Shown here one piece after another: positions 45,276 through 53,077 of a DNA stretch of 64,000 nucleotides. Below the pieces are notes generated by a model that was not told the origin of the DNA, searched no databases, and saw only the letters and a program-made list of their open reading frames with translations. How positions within the stretch are numbered: the stretch's first letter is position 1; each line of letters starts with the position of its first letter. The DNA is from an uncultured Porphyromonadaceae bacterium. Lineage in GTDB: Bacteria; Bacteroidota; Bacteroidia; Bacteroidales; Muribaculaceae. The stretch is taken from the NCBI GenBank assembly GCA_937989585.1, contig CALKRW010000042.1:3453-67452 (forward strand). Reading direction: 5' to 3'. Made by a program: the position numbers and the translations under genes.

Positions 45276-46045
45276 ATGTCTGGAACAAAGAAACATAAAT
45301 ATATCTCGGCGTTATTCGTTTTTTTGTGTCTGCTTCCGTTTTTTCGGGGGCTGTTTATGGCGAGACACTCAGGCTTCTGACCTATAATGTGCACAACGGT
45401 GTCGGTATGGACCGTAAACGTGACCATAAGCGTATCGCAGATGTCATAAACAGTCAGAAGCCTGATTTTGTAGCCATTCAGGAAGTTGACAGTGCTACTG
45501 CCCGAAGCGGAGGCCGTTTTGTACTGGGCGAAATCGCCGACTTGACGTCAATGTATCCTGTTTTTGCCCCGGCTATAAATTATGACGGAGGACTATATGG
45601 CATAGGATTGTTGACTCGTGCTAAACCCGATAGGATTACGCGTATCGGACTTCCCGGCCGTGAGGAGTCCCGCGCTTTGCTGATAGCCGACTTCGGTGAT
45701 TATGCGGTGGCTTGCACCCATCTTTCACTTACTCCGGAAGATGCTCTGGCCTCGATTGACGTCATTTTAAGCGAGGTCGCTCTACGTTTTCCTAAGCCCT
45801 TTATACTTATGGGGGATTTCAATTCGCTCCCCAAATCTGCGGTGATAGATTCCCTTAAGCGCGATTTTCAGATAGTCAGCGACCCCGGGATTCTTACATT
45901 CCCGGCTGACTCAGCAGACAGGTGTCTCGATTATATTATGGTTTCATCACCGGACACGGTAGAAGTTAAATCAAACGCCGTAATAGACGAACGTGTCGCG
46001 TCTGACCATCGTCCGGTGATGGCAGACATAGTCGTCACTCGATGA
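45276..46045 (+). CDS. Exonuclease/endonuclease/phosphatase family protein, frame break in signal peptide
   Basis: Product of the EEP superfamily of metal-dependent phosphodiesterases. The catalytic residues are all present: Asn in LTYNVHNG, Glu in AIQEVDSA, Asp/Asn in LMGDFNSLP and the Asp-His pair in SDHRPVMAD. The uninterrupted frame begins only at GTG 45326 and lacks an export signal. Just upstream, in another frame, ATG 45276 opens MSGTKKHKYISALFVF, a good start of a signal peptide. The frames meet at seven T residues (45319-45325). With eight T the protein would read ...ALFVFFVSASVFSGAVYGETLRLL, a complete signal peptide. As given, translation from 45276 stops at 45378-45380. It may be slippage-controlled, a sequencing error or a mutation. 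Confidence 0.82.
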
Positions 46046-46053
46046 TGACAGAC

Positions 46054-47157
46054 TCAGACGGGAATCACAAGTAGTGGAATGTCGGCTTCGACAAGAATCT
46101 TATGGGCCAGACCGGGATTGAAAAGTCGTGAGAATGCGTTCTTTTTCTTATTCGGTATCACTATAAGGTCGACCGGAGCATTTTTCTCCGAAACAGCGCC
46201 CTTGTCGAAGTCGGGGAGTACGGACGAGGCGTGGAAAGTGAATGACGGGAAATGTTTCCTGCAGTATGCCACGATGTTCTCCATTGATTCGCGGTTCGAA
46301 CGTTCGAAAGGCCGGCGACGTTGCGGCGCGTGTACTATCGTGACATCGGCCTGCGTTCCCGAGAAGACACGTGCCATTGTGTCAATCGCAAGAAGGTCCT
46401 GTTGTTCGAGATTCGTGAAAACCACGATGTTGTGTATTTTTGTGTCTTTGCTTATCTGCGATGACTCCGGTATCGTCAGGACCGAGAAAGCGCACTTGTC
46501 CATGACCTCGGCGGTCACGGAGCCGATAAGTTCTGCCTGTTTGCGCGATGAGTCGCGGGTTCCCATAACCACAAGATACGGGGGGTTGATTTTCCCGTAT
46601 TCCACTATGGCATCCTCGGGAACTCCTTCGACAACCTTGGTCGAGAATTTCACTGGCGGAAGTTTGCCGTACTTTATCATGTCCTTGAGGCGAGCCGCGA
46701 ACGACTGCATTGACTTCCGGGCATTTTCCGCGATGAGTTTGCGGGCCTCGGTGTCGGCTATCTCATAGGTGAGGGAGTCGGATAACTGCATGTTTCCGGC
46801 GACGTATGGGTCAATGTATGAGTTGAGCAGACGTATGTTCGCTCCGTGTTCGGCTGCAAGATGGAATGCCACGCAGACGGCGTTGAACGACCTGTCGGAA
46901 AAATCTGTCGGGACTATTATAGAGTGCGACTCTTCCTGTTGCGATGCTTCGGACGAACAGAACACCTCGGTATTCTCGATTATGCGTAGTGCCAGAGGCA
47001 GGTCATGCTCGTGGATTCGTACACGCACGCCTGAGGAGACCGCGGGGGTTTCAAGATTGACGTTCTGAAGCAGAACGGGGATGCCTTCGTTTTCAAGTAA
47101 GGTTTTGAGGGCGAGGGCTCGGTCGTATGTATGGATGGCTACGGTTATCAGGCGCAC
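46054..47157 (-). CDS. Universal stress protein, tandem UspA domains with N-terminal DUF2007-like part
   Basis: A 367-residue cytoplasmic protein. Residues 1-65 (LITVAIHTYDRALALKTLLENEGIPVLLQ) resemble DUF2007 signalling domains. Two UspA domains follow: one beginning SIIVPTDFSDRSFNAVCVAF and closing with the VVMGTRDSSRKQAELIGSVT nucleotide-binding type pattern, and a second beginning NIVVFTNLEQQDLLAIDTM that ends DLIVIPNKKKN with less conserved binding residues. Likely ATP-binding and stress-linked, but the process is unknown. I choose the GTG at 47157 because it gives the usual (M)RLITVAIHTY start; the ATG at 47241 adds 28 residues with no family match. Confidence 0.85.
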   Translation of the reverse strand: MRLITVAIHTYDRALALKTLLENEGIPVLLQNVNLETPAVSSGVRVRIHEHDLPLALRIIENTEVFCSSEASQQEESHSIIVPTDFSDRSFNAVCVAFHLAAEHGANIRLLNSYIDPYVAGNMQLSDSLTYEIADTEARKLIAENARKSMQSFAARLKDMIKYGKLPPVKFSTKVVEGVPEDAIVEYGKINPPYLVVMGTRDSSRKQAELIGSVTAEVMDKCAFSVLTIPESSQISKDTKIHNIVVFTNLEQQDLLAIDTMARVFSGTQADVTIVHAPQRRRPFERSNRESMENIVAYCRKHFPSFTFHASSVLPDFDKGAVSEKNAPVDLIVIPNKKKNAFSRLFNPGLAHKILVEADIPLLVIPV

Positions 47158-47240
47158 GGTTGAATGTTTTAAGTGTGTAATTATATAAGTGGTGTTTCCC
47201 GTCTGGAATGAAATAGGGATGTGGCTTTGATACACGAACA

Positions 47241-47276
47241 CACTGAACCGTCACAATGTTTATTGGCGGTTCAGTG
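47241..47276. terminator. Hairpin downstream of the small helix-turn-helix-like gene
   Basis: Perfect 10-bp stem CACTGAACCG (47241-47250) / CGGTTCAGTG (47267-47276), 16-nt loop. It lies 62 bp after the stop codon of the minus-strand gene at 47339 and ahead of the stress protein gene. No clear T-run follows on that strand, so it may be a terminator or an RNA-stabilising hairpin. Confidence 0.5.
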
Positions 47277-47338
47277 TAATCGCTTGTTTTTTGACCTTGG
47301 CCCTTGTTGAAGGGCTTTGCTGTTTTCCCTTTGGAAGA

Positions 47339-47605
47339 TTAGTCCTGTTTGCCGGCTTCCTGCTCCTGGAGGATTTCGACAGCCATGTCGTAGATTGTAG
47401 AATCGTCAAGGACTACGATACCGCCGTTAGGGCCCGGTTCGATGTGAACACCTATGTTTTTGCCGCTGTCATAGTTTGAGCCGCCGAAGTAGTTGCGGAC
47501 AGTCTGGACGGTGATGTTGAGTTTGTCGGCAATTTTGTGCATCGAACCATCGGGGAGGCTGTCTTTCAGGCGGCGCAGGTCGTTGAAGGTGATAGTCTTA
47601 GTCAT
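47339..47605 (-). CDS. Small conserved helix-turn-helix-like protein
   Basis: An 88-residue acidic/basic mixed protein. Residues 5-40 (FNDLRRLKDSLPDGSMHKIADKLN, then ITVQTVRNYFGGSNY) read as a helix-turn-helix resembling those that recognise DNA, with the second helix TVQTVRNYFGG. The C-terminal part (NIGVHIEPGPNGGIVVLDDS) is a short beta segment and the end is charged. I believe proteins like this are widely conserved in Bacteroidales but know no assigned function. It is a single-gene unit. In the 219-bp gap upstream (47606-47824) I see only AT-rich sequence. Confidence 0.78.
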   Translation of the reverse strand: MTKTITFNDLRRLKDSLPDGSMHKIADKLNITVQTVRNYFGGSNYDSGKNIGVHIEPGPNGGIVVLDDSTIYDMAVEILQEQEAGKQD

Positions 47606-47824
47606 GATTATAGTTGTTTAGCAGGTTAGTAATTCTTGATGTCGCTTTTCGTGTCTGTCATGGATTTTATAGTTGACGAGTTAAAATTAGCGCTTGTTTC
47701 CCAATTGGCAAAATATTTAGCAAAAAATTTTTTATGTTTTATAACATGATGCTGATGTTGCCGTTCAATAATCATGTCATAAATAGCGTGTTATGTCCAT
47801 AGGACAGACTGTATGCCTGTTTTG

Positions 47825-48922
47825 TCAGAATCTGCGCCTTGGAGCGGGAGGTGCTGCCTTGATCTCGGGTTTCTTGTACGGTATGGGTATCAGTTGTCGA
47901 AGCATGAATTTCAGACGGTTCAGAATTGTGAAGTTGTTCTTGCCGCTGAGTATGTGACGCGATGCCAGACGGCGGTCGGGCTCAAGTTCGACGCGTATCT
48001 TCGTGCGGTTCGTATTTTCCACACGCGCTATCAGTTTGTTTATTGCCGGGTCGCGTTGCGGTATCGCCTGGTTGAGGTACTCCGAAAGGTCATCCCAGTT
48101 GAGGGTATTCTTGCGCCATTTCTCGGCTTCCTTAGTCGTGATATACTCTCTGCCGATCACATACATGATGGCGTGTGTATCGACATATCCTGTGTTTTTC
48201 GTCTTGTAAACCGGCATTTCGTCGCCCCCGCGGCCTTTCGATTCGATGTCTATTCTCATGACCGTCAGATTTTCCGGGATAAGCCGTTCTGTGGTCACAC
48301 CCTCATATTGATACCGGACATTGAGGTGCCTGAAATCAAGATTGTCGTCCTCGACATACCGGCTTATTAGGGGAAATTTGCGTCGTGCCGAAATGTCTGT
48401 GAGCACATCGAAACTGAGTGTAACGTCCGCACTGTCCTTGTTCAGTACTCGTGCGGCATTATAACGCCCCATGACGGTATCTGTGGCCGTTCCATGTCTG
48501 AGAAATCCTTTAGGCAGACTGTCCTCGCGTACAATGCCGACAAGGTCAGACCACGAGAAATGACGCACATAATTGTCGCTTACACTGTCTGTTCCGTCGT
48601 CGGCAGTGAACCGGTAATATGATTTACTTGCTATCACACGCGGATTCAGCCATCCGGTATATTTTCCCCCGATGTTGGGGACGACGAAATCCACAACTTT
48701 CTCCCGGTATAGAAACACAGTGTCGCTGAATGACGTCAGTGTTGATTCCTCGCGTACCAGTCCTAGAATGTGTAGTACTTTCTTCTGTGATGATGTGACT
48801 TTTAATTCCGGCAGATTGAACTCGCGGCAGATTGAACTCGCGCTCTCGGTTTTAGGTTTCAGCGCATAGACACAAGTAGCGCTGCAGCACAGAAGCAACG
48901 CGAAGACCGAAAAAAGTCGCAT
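47825..48922 (-). CDS. Unrecognised secreted protein at the end of the bat operon
   Basis: A 365-residue exported protein. Residues 1-20 (MRLFSVFALLLCCSATCVYA) are a signal peptide, and the mature part is mixed alpha/beta without membrane segments. I do not recognise its family. Notable stretches are TSFSDTVFLYREKVVDFVVP, RYVEDDNLDFRHLNVRYQYE and a basic, proline-rich end (PEIKAAPPAPRRRF). It lies 85 bp after batE on the same strand. Near residue 30 the DNA carries a perfect 16-bp tandem duplication (48811-48842) that is needed to keep the signal peptide in frame with the rest. I use the ATG at 48922; the ATG at 49021 overlaps batE and puts 33 residues before the signal peptide. Confidence 0.78.
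   Translation of the reverse strand: MRLFSVFALLLCCSATCVYALKPKTESASSICREFNLPELKVTSSQKKVLHILGLVREESTLTSFSDTVFLYREKVVDFVVPNIGGKYTGWLNPRVIASKSYYRFTADDGTDSVSDNYVRHFSWSDLVGIVREDSLPKGFLRHGTATDTVMGRYNAARVLNKDSADVTLSFDVLTDISARRKFPLISRYVEDDNLDFRHLNVRYQYEGVTTERLIPENLTVMRIDIESKGRGGDEMPVYKTKNTGYVDTHAIMYVIGREYITTKEAEKWRKNTLNWDDLSEYLNQAIPQRDPAINKLIARVENTNRTKIRVELEPDRRLASRHILSGKNNFTILNRLKFMLRQLIPIPYKKPEIKAAPPAPRRRF
48811..48842. repeat. Perfect 16-bp tandem duplication inside a coding region
   Basis: The unit CGGCAGATTGAACTCG occurs twice without a mismatch (48811-48826 and 48827-48842). Since 16 is not a multiple of three, loss of one unit would shift the minus-strand frame and reach a TAA within two codons. 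Confidence 0.9.
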
Positions 48923-49007
48923 GGAAATAGATTTTGGGAGAGTTTGTTGTTGAGGAGAAGGGGAGTGATGATCCGGCCCCGAAGCCTTGTGGTTTCCGGG
49001 TTTAGCG

Positions 49008-49805
49008 TCAGATACGCTCAACGTCGGCGGATGCGACCCAGGCGGAGGTCGTGTTGTTTATCTTCACATGGTACCACATCAGCGATGCGGGATCGTCGGG
49101 AGTGGCCACGGAGTCGGTTATCTCGACTTTTGTGCCTTCGTGAATGGGCACAATCTTGTCGGTCTTGTCTTTTGGCGTCGAGGGCGATGAGCACAGGTTG
49201 GTCGTGGGTGCTATTACGACAGCGGTCTCGTGGGAGTTCATGTTGTCCGAGGTCTGCCAGGCAATTATCAGTGCGTAGGTGAATACGGCCAGTATCAGCA
49301 GGCCACCGAAGAATCCTACTTTGCGCACGCTTATGTCGGATGTGAATATATATAGGGCGACCATGCCGACAAATACAACAAAAAAACCGAATGCGACCCA
49401 GGCCCAGCGTTCTGGCGATGCCCAGGCAACTATACGTTTGTGCATGTTGTACAGAAACGTGGAGTCATCCTCGGGTCGGTCGGTGATTTTGGTTTTTACA
49501 AACTCAAGGTTTCGGCGCGCCAGGTCGTTTGACGGGTCTAGTTTCAGCGCGCGCTCATATGCGATGATTGCTTGGCCGAGATTGCCGAGGCGGTACTGGG
49601 TGTTGCCTATGTTGTAGTATAGTTCGGTAGACACTCCGTCACTGAGAGCCGCGTTATAATAGTGGAGCGCGTCGTTGAAGTCTTTCTTGTTGTATGCGGC
49701 GTCTCCCATGCTGAGGTTGTCGGAACCGAACGCCGTCATTGACGGAATAATGCATACGATAACCGCAAGCACGAGTCGGTGTATGATTGAAATGCGCTGT
49801 GTCAT
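49008..49805 (-). CDS. batE: BatE: TPR protein with C-terminal SH3-like domain
   Basis: A 265-residue member of the Bacteroides aerotolerance cluster. A signal peptide (residues 1-24) is followed by TPR units (SMGDAAYNKKDFNDALHYYNAAL, ELYYNIGNTQYRLGNLGQAI). Two membrane helices (about 135-155 and 168-187) follow, and the C terminus is a bacterial SH3-like domain (about 195-265, VVIAPTTNLCSSP, DKIVPIHEGTKVEITDS). Bat proteins are thought to help the cell survive oxygen, perhaps through periplasmic chaperone-like work. It follows batD by 27 bp. Confidence 0.88.
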   Translation of the reverse strand: MTQRISIIHRLVLAVIVCIIPSMTAFGSDNLSMGDAAYNKKDFNDALHYYNAALSDGVSTELYYNIGNTQYRLGNLGQAIIAYERALKLDPSNDLARRNLEFVKTKITDRPEDDSTFLYNMHKRIVAWASPERWAWVAFGFFVVFVGMVALYIFTSDISVRKVGFFGGLLILAVFTYALIIAWQTSDNMNSHETAVVIAPTTNLCSSPSTPKDKTDKIVPIHEGTKVEITDSVATPDDPASLMWYHVKINNTTSAWVASADVERI

Positions 49806-49832
49806 TTTGAGTGTTGTCGGATTAGTTGTTTG

Positions 49833-51671
49833 TTACGACTTGATTTCATAAGGGTCGACTGCTTTGGCCTTTGGCTGTTTTACGTTCTCGAGTGCGTAGA
49901 TTACATCCGAGGCTGTCTGGTAAAGCGCCGAGACCTCTTTGTCGGTATGTGGCGTGAATCTGGCCATCTCGCAGTCGTCTAATATCGATATGGTCTTGTC
50001 GGTGAGTGCTGGATCGGCTCCGTAGGCACCCAGTTTCTCGGCTATGTTGTCACGTGTCAGCGCCGAGGCCGGAATGCGGAGTTTGTCGCTGATATAACCC
50101 CAGAGTGCTTTGGCCAGGAGGGTATAGAATTCATCGTTGCGGTGTGCGTCCATGGCCTGACGGGCCAGGCGAAGCCTTTTGACGGCCACACGTGAAGCAC
50201 GGGCGGTGCGGCGTCCTTCCACATCAGCGCGGAAGTTTATGTGACGGCGGTAGATGATTGCGGCGCCTATCAGTGCCACAATTACTATGATGTAGGCCAA
50301 AATGTACAGAGGTGTTCCGAAAACACTCTGCGGATTATGGATAAGGTCGGAGGTGCTGACAGGCGTGATATGCTCGATGTCGGTCATTTTCGCTATGTCG
50401 GCCTGTGGTGACGTGCCCTGTGCTGCCGAGCCTCGCATTACGGTACGCTTGTACTCGGGCAGTTCGACAGTAACATATTTGCGTGTCACGGGATCGAAAT
50501 AGACGAACTTCCATGCCGGTATGGTAAGTTCACCCACATTTTTGGGAATGAAGTTGTATGTGGCGGTGAATGCTCCGGTCATGTTGTCCGAACCGTTGAA
50601 CTTGGCGTCAGCCGAACTTTCAGGATTGAAGGTGTCTACACCTGCCGGCATGGCGAATTCCGGTGCCGAAAGGTTCTTGAGGTTGCCGGTACCGGTGATT
50701 CGGAAAGTGTATTGGGCTGGCTCGTTGGTGCGCAGTTGCTGTGGCTCGAGTCCGGTCGTGATCTTGTATACGCCGACAGCGCCGTTGAATCCTTCGGGAC
50801 GTGGTGACGGAAGAGGCAGTACGTTGACCGAGGTCTCGTTAGATGTGGTCGTGATGTTGTGCGGTACCTCGCGCTGTGTGACGAAGTATCCCTGGGTGAT
50901 CTCCTCATAGGTTATAACGGTAACGTCATAACGGCCTGAATTGATTTTCAGCGTGCCTGATTTCTTGGGATAGAGCAGACAGCGTTTAAGGACGGCGGAA
51001 TAGTAGTTCTCACCACGGAAATGTTCTATGCGGGGCTCGTCGTTGACCGTCAGTTCCTCGGACAGGAAGCCTTCGAAGACAGGCAGCGTCGTTGCCCTGA
51101 AATTTGTTATGGGCAGTTTAGTGTACACCTTTATGGTAGCGATGACGGCTTCCTGCTCATAAACGTTCGATTTTGAGAGTGTGGTGGTTACTATCAGGTC
51201 ATTGGGACGGACCTTCTGTACGTTCGATGATGGCTGTATTGTGCCTCTGTTCCCGCCGGACTGCTGCTGCTGCTGAGACCTGTCGGGAGGAAGCACCTCG
51301 AATGCCACGGGCTTGGAACGGTACGTCTTCGAGCCGTCGCTGACCGCAACGGCTGGAACCGTTACGCGACCGGCCTTCAGTGCCTCGTATGTATAGGTGT
51401 AGTCTATAGTGAACGATGACGACATCTGGCCGTATATTATCTGGCTCGACTGCATGGTCGACACTGCCGGCCCATAAATCAGGCGGCAGTTCTTCAGTTC
51501 CGGAGAATTAGCCAGACGTCCCTCGACATTGGTCACTCGGAATGTGACTGAGAATTTACGTCCTTGTATGACATAGGGCTCGCAGATGGCTCGCACCGAC
51601 TGAGCGTACGCTCCGGCTGTGGTCATCAGGGCCGTAATCATAAGCAGTGTATGTATTATGAAGCGTTTCAT
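49833..51671 (-). CDS. batD: BatD: aerotolerance protein
   Basis: A 612-residue BatD. Signal peptide at 1-24, then repeated beta-sandwich domains with the family start (SVRAICEPYVIQGRKFSVTFRV) and LIVTTTLSKSNVYEQEAVIATIKVY. A late membrane helix (about 452-475, PLYILAYIIVIVALIGAAIIY) separates a C-terminal cytoplasmic helical region. A Gln-rich linker (RSQQQQQSGGNRG) lies near residue 135. BatD is a conserved part of the moxR-batABCDE cluster. Starts 28 bp downstream of the short BatD-like gene. Confidence 0.92.
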   Translation of the reverse strand: MKRFIIHTLLMITALMTTAGAYAQSVRAICEPYVIQGRKFSVTFRVTNVEGRLANSPELKNCRLIYGPAVSTMQSSQIIYGQMSSSFTIDYTYTYEALKAGRVTVPAVAVSDGSKTYRSKPVAFEVLPPDRSQQQQQSGGNRGTIQPSSNVQKVRPNDLIVTTTLSKSNVYEQEAVIATIKVYTKLPITNFRATTLPVFEGFLSEELTVNDEPRIEHFRGENYYSAVLKRCLLYPKKSGTLKINSGRYDVTVITYEEITQGYFVTQREVPHNITTTSNETSVNVLPLPSPRPEGFNGAVGVYKITTGLEPQQLRTNEPAQYTFRITGTGNLKNLSAPEFAMPAGVDTFNPESSADAKFNGSDNMTGAFTATYNFIPKNVGELTIPAWKFVYFDPVTRKYVTVELPEYKRTVMRGSAAQGTSPQADIAKMTDIEHITPVSTSDLIHNPQSVFGTPLYILAYIIVIVALIGAAIIYRRHINFRADVEGRRTARASRVAVKRLRLARQAMDAHRNDEFYTLLAKALWGYISDKLRIPASALTRDNIAEKLGAYGADPALTDKTISILDDCEMARFTPHTDKEVSALYQTASDVIYALENVKQPKAKAVDPYEIKS

Positions 51672-51699
51672 TGCTTGTTGGGGTTGAATGTTTCAGACG

Positions 51700-52245
51700 T
51701 CATTGCAATTGTGCGACTGCGGTAGGGTAGCGCCTTGTGTCTATGCTAGGGTCGTTGCCCGGAAGTACGGTCAGATAGGTGAATGCGCCTGCCAGATGAA
51801 TCTGGTGCTCGATGGGACGACGGTATGCGAAGAAACCGTCCGAGACGCTGGAATAGGTGATTGCGACTGCATCGTATTCAGGTGACTTTATTTTATGTCT
51901 GCCTTTTTTGAGTGGTCTTACCGAGTATCGTCCGACACAGTAAACATATACTATCTTACCGTCCAATATCTTCCGCCCCAGGAAATGGGGCCCGGAGGTC
52001 ATGGTGATGTCAAGATTCTTGGCATCGGGCTCGCCTGTCGCCCTGATATCGGTGATTTCGTATGGCGATACGAGAATAAGTGATGCGGTGGCACGGCTGT
52101 CGGCGAAAACGGTATCTGCGGAAAGTTCAAATGTCATGTCATACTCAGCCTCGGCAACCGGGTCTGCCTTGGATTTGCTTCCTCTGGCGAATGATGCGTA
52201 CGCCGATGCTGTCACGAAAAAGAGTATGAGGAGAATATGTTTCAT
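51700..52245 (-). CDS. Short BatD-like protein
   Basis: A 181-residue exported protein (signal peptide 1-20) that resembles one beta-sandwich domain of BatD (FELSADTVFADSRATASLILVSPYEITDI, GKIVYVYCVGRYSVRPLKKGRHKIKSPEY). It lacks the membrane helix and the C-terminal part. It sits between batC (19 bp) and batD (28 bp), so it is co-expressed with the Bat proteins and may be a duplicated domain acting beside BatD. It is not a fragment caused by a visible frameshift: start, stop and signal peptide are intact. Confidence 0.78.
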   Translation of the reverse strand: MKHILLILFFVTASAYASFARGSKSKADPVAEAEYDMTFELSADTVFADSRATASLILVSPYEITDIRATGEPDAKNLDITMTSGPHFLGRKILDGKIVYVYCVGRYSVRPLKKGRHKIKSPEYDAVAITYSSVSDGFFAYRRPIEHQIHLAGAFTYLTVLPGNDPSIDTRRYPTAVAQLQ

Positions 52246-52264
52246 CTTACAGTATCATCTGCTT

Positions 52265-53077
52265 TTACCAGGGTTTGTCAGATTGATTGCGGCCACCGGC
52301 AGGTATCTGCTGTTTTTTGCGGCTTTGGTTTTCCTTCATCTGGACGGCATTCAGTGTCTGCTGGTTGTTCTGGTCCTTGGGTTGTTCCTGCTGCTGTTGC
52401 TGCTGTTGTTGCTGTTGCTGCTGTTGTTGCTGTTGCTGTTGTTGCTGATCCTGATTCTGCTGGTTCTGGTTCTGCTGTTCAGGCGGAAGTTTGAGTTGGG
52501 TTATACGCAGGTTCTGAAGCGCTTTGGTGTTCGAGGGCGATTTTCGCAGAATGCATTTGTAGTTGGCGATGGCCTGCTGGTAACTGTCTATTGCGACCTG
52601 GCGTATCGAGTCGAGTTCGTTGTTTCCCTGAGGCATTGTCATTCCCATGCCCAGATTGACGGCAGGTGCGGCCTGCTGAGCCGAGTCGACAATGGCCATG
52701 AGTGCGTCTCCGACATATACGGCGTCGTTGGCAAGATTATAGATGGCTTTCTCGCTCAGGCGTGCGTCTGCCTTCTGCTTGGCGACTTCGGCAAGGTCGC
52801 GGCGCGCCTGGGCTAACAGTGCGGTGTCCTTGGTGCCTGACATGAGGACGGCAAGCGAGCGGTTGTAGGTCGCTGCGCGTGACGAGGGATTCTCGTCGAG
52901 TGCATCGTTGTACAGGTCGATGGCCTCGCTGTAGTTGTGGTCATCGTATTCTTTGTTGCCCTCCTTGATGGCGTTTCGTTCAGCCTTGTTCGAAGGATCC
53001 TGCTCTGTTTTCGAGCAGGAGACTGCGAACAGGACCGAAATCATGGCGAGAGCGTATATTGTTGTTCTGCGTGTCAT
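52265..53077 (-). CDS. batC: BatC: TPR protein with a 20-residue glutamine tract
   Basis: A 270-residue BatC. Its N terminus is a lipoprotein-like signal (AVSCSKTEQ, Cys about 21). TPR repeats follow (NAIKEGNKEYDDHNYSEAIDLYNDAL, YNRSLAVLMSGTKDTALLAQARR). The C-terminal part after about residue 205 is low complexity, with QQNQNQQNQD and then 20 uninterrupted Gln codons (CAG/CAA) at 52388-52447. Overlaps batB by 4 bp (ATGA at 53074-53077), which implies coupled translation. BatC is thought to bind other Bat proteins. Confidence 0.9.
   Translation of the reverse strand: MTRRTTIYALAMISVLFAVSCSKTEQDPSNKAERNAIKEGNKEYDDHNYSEAIDLYNDALDENPSSRAATYNRSLAVLMSGTKDTALLAQARRDLAEVAKQKADARLSEKAIYNLANDAVYVGDALMAIVDSAQQAAPAVNLGMGMTMPQGNNELDSIRQVAIDSYQQAIANYKCILRKSPSNTKALQNLRITQLKLPPEQQNQNQQNQDQQQQQQQQQQQQQQQQQQQQEQPKDQNNQQTLNAVQMKENQSRKKQQIPAGGRNQSDKPW
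52388..52447. repeat. CAG/CAA trinucleotide tract encoding polyglutamine
   Basis: Sixty bases read on the minus strand as 20 consecutive Gln codons, mixing CAG and CAA. It is likely to change length by slippage and remains in frame whenever whole codons are gained or lost. Confidence 0.92.

Noticed and set aside
47158..47241. Extension of the universal stress protein to the ATG at 47241
   Set aside because: The first 28 residues do not resemble the family, while GTG 47157 gives the standard start; the extension also overlaps a hairpin.
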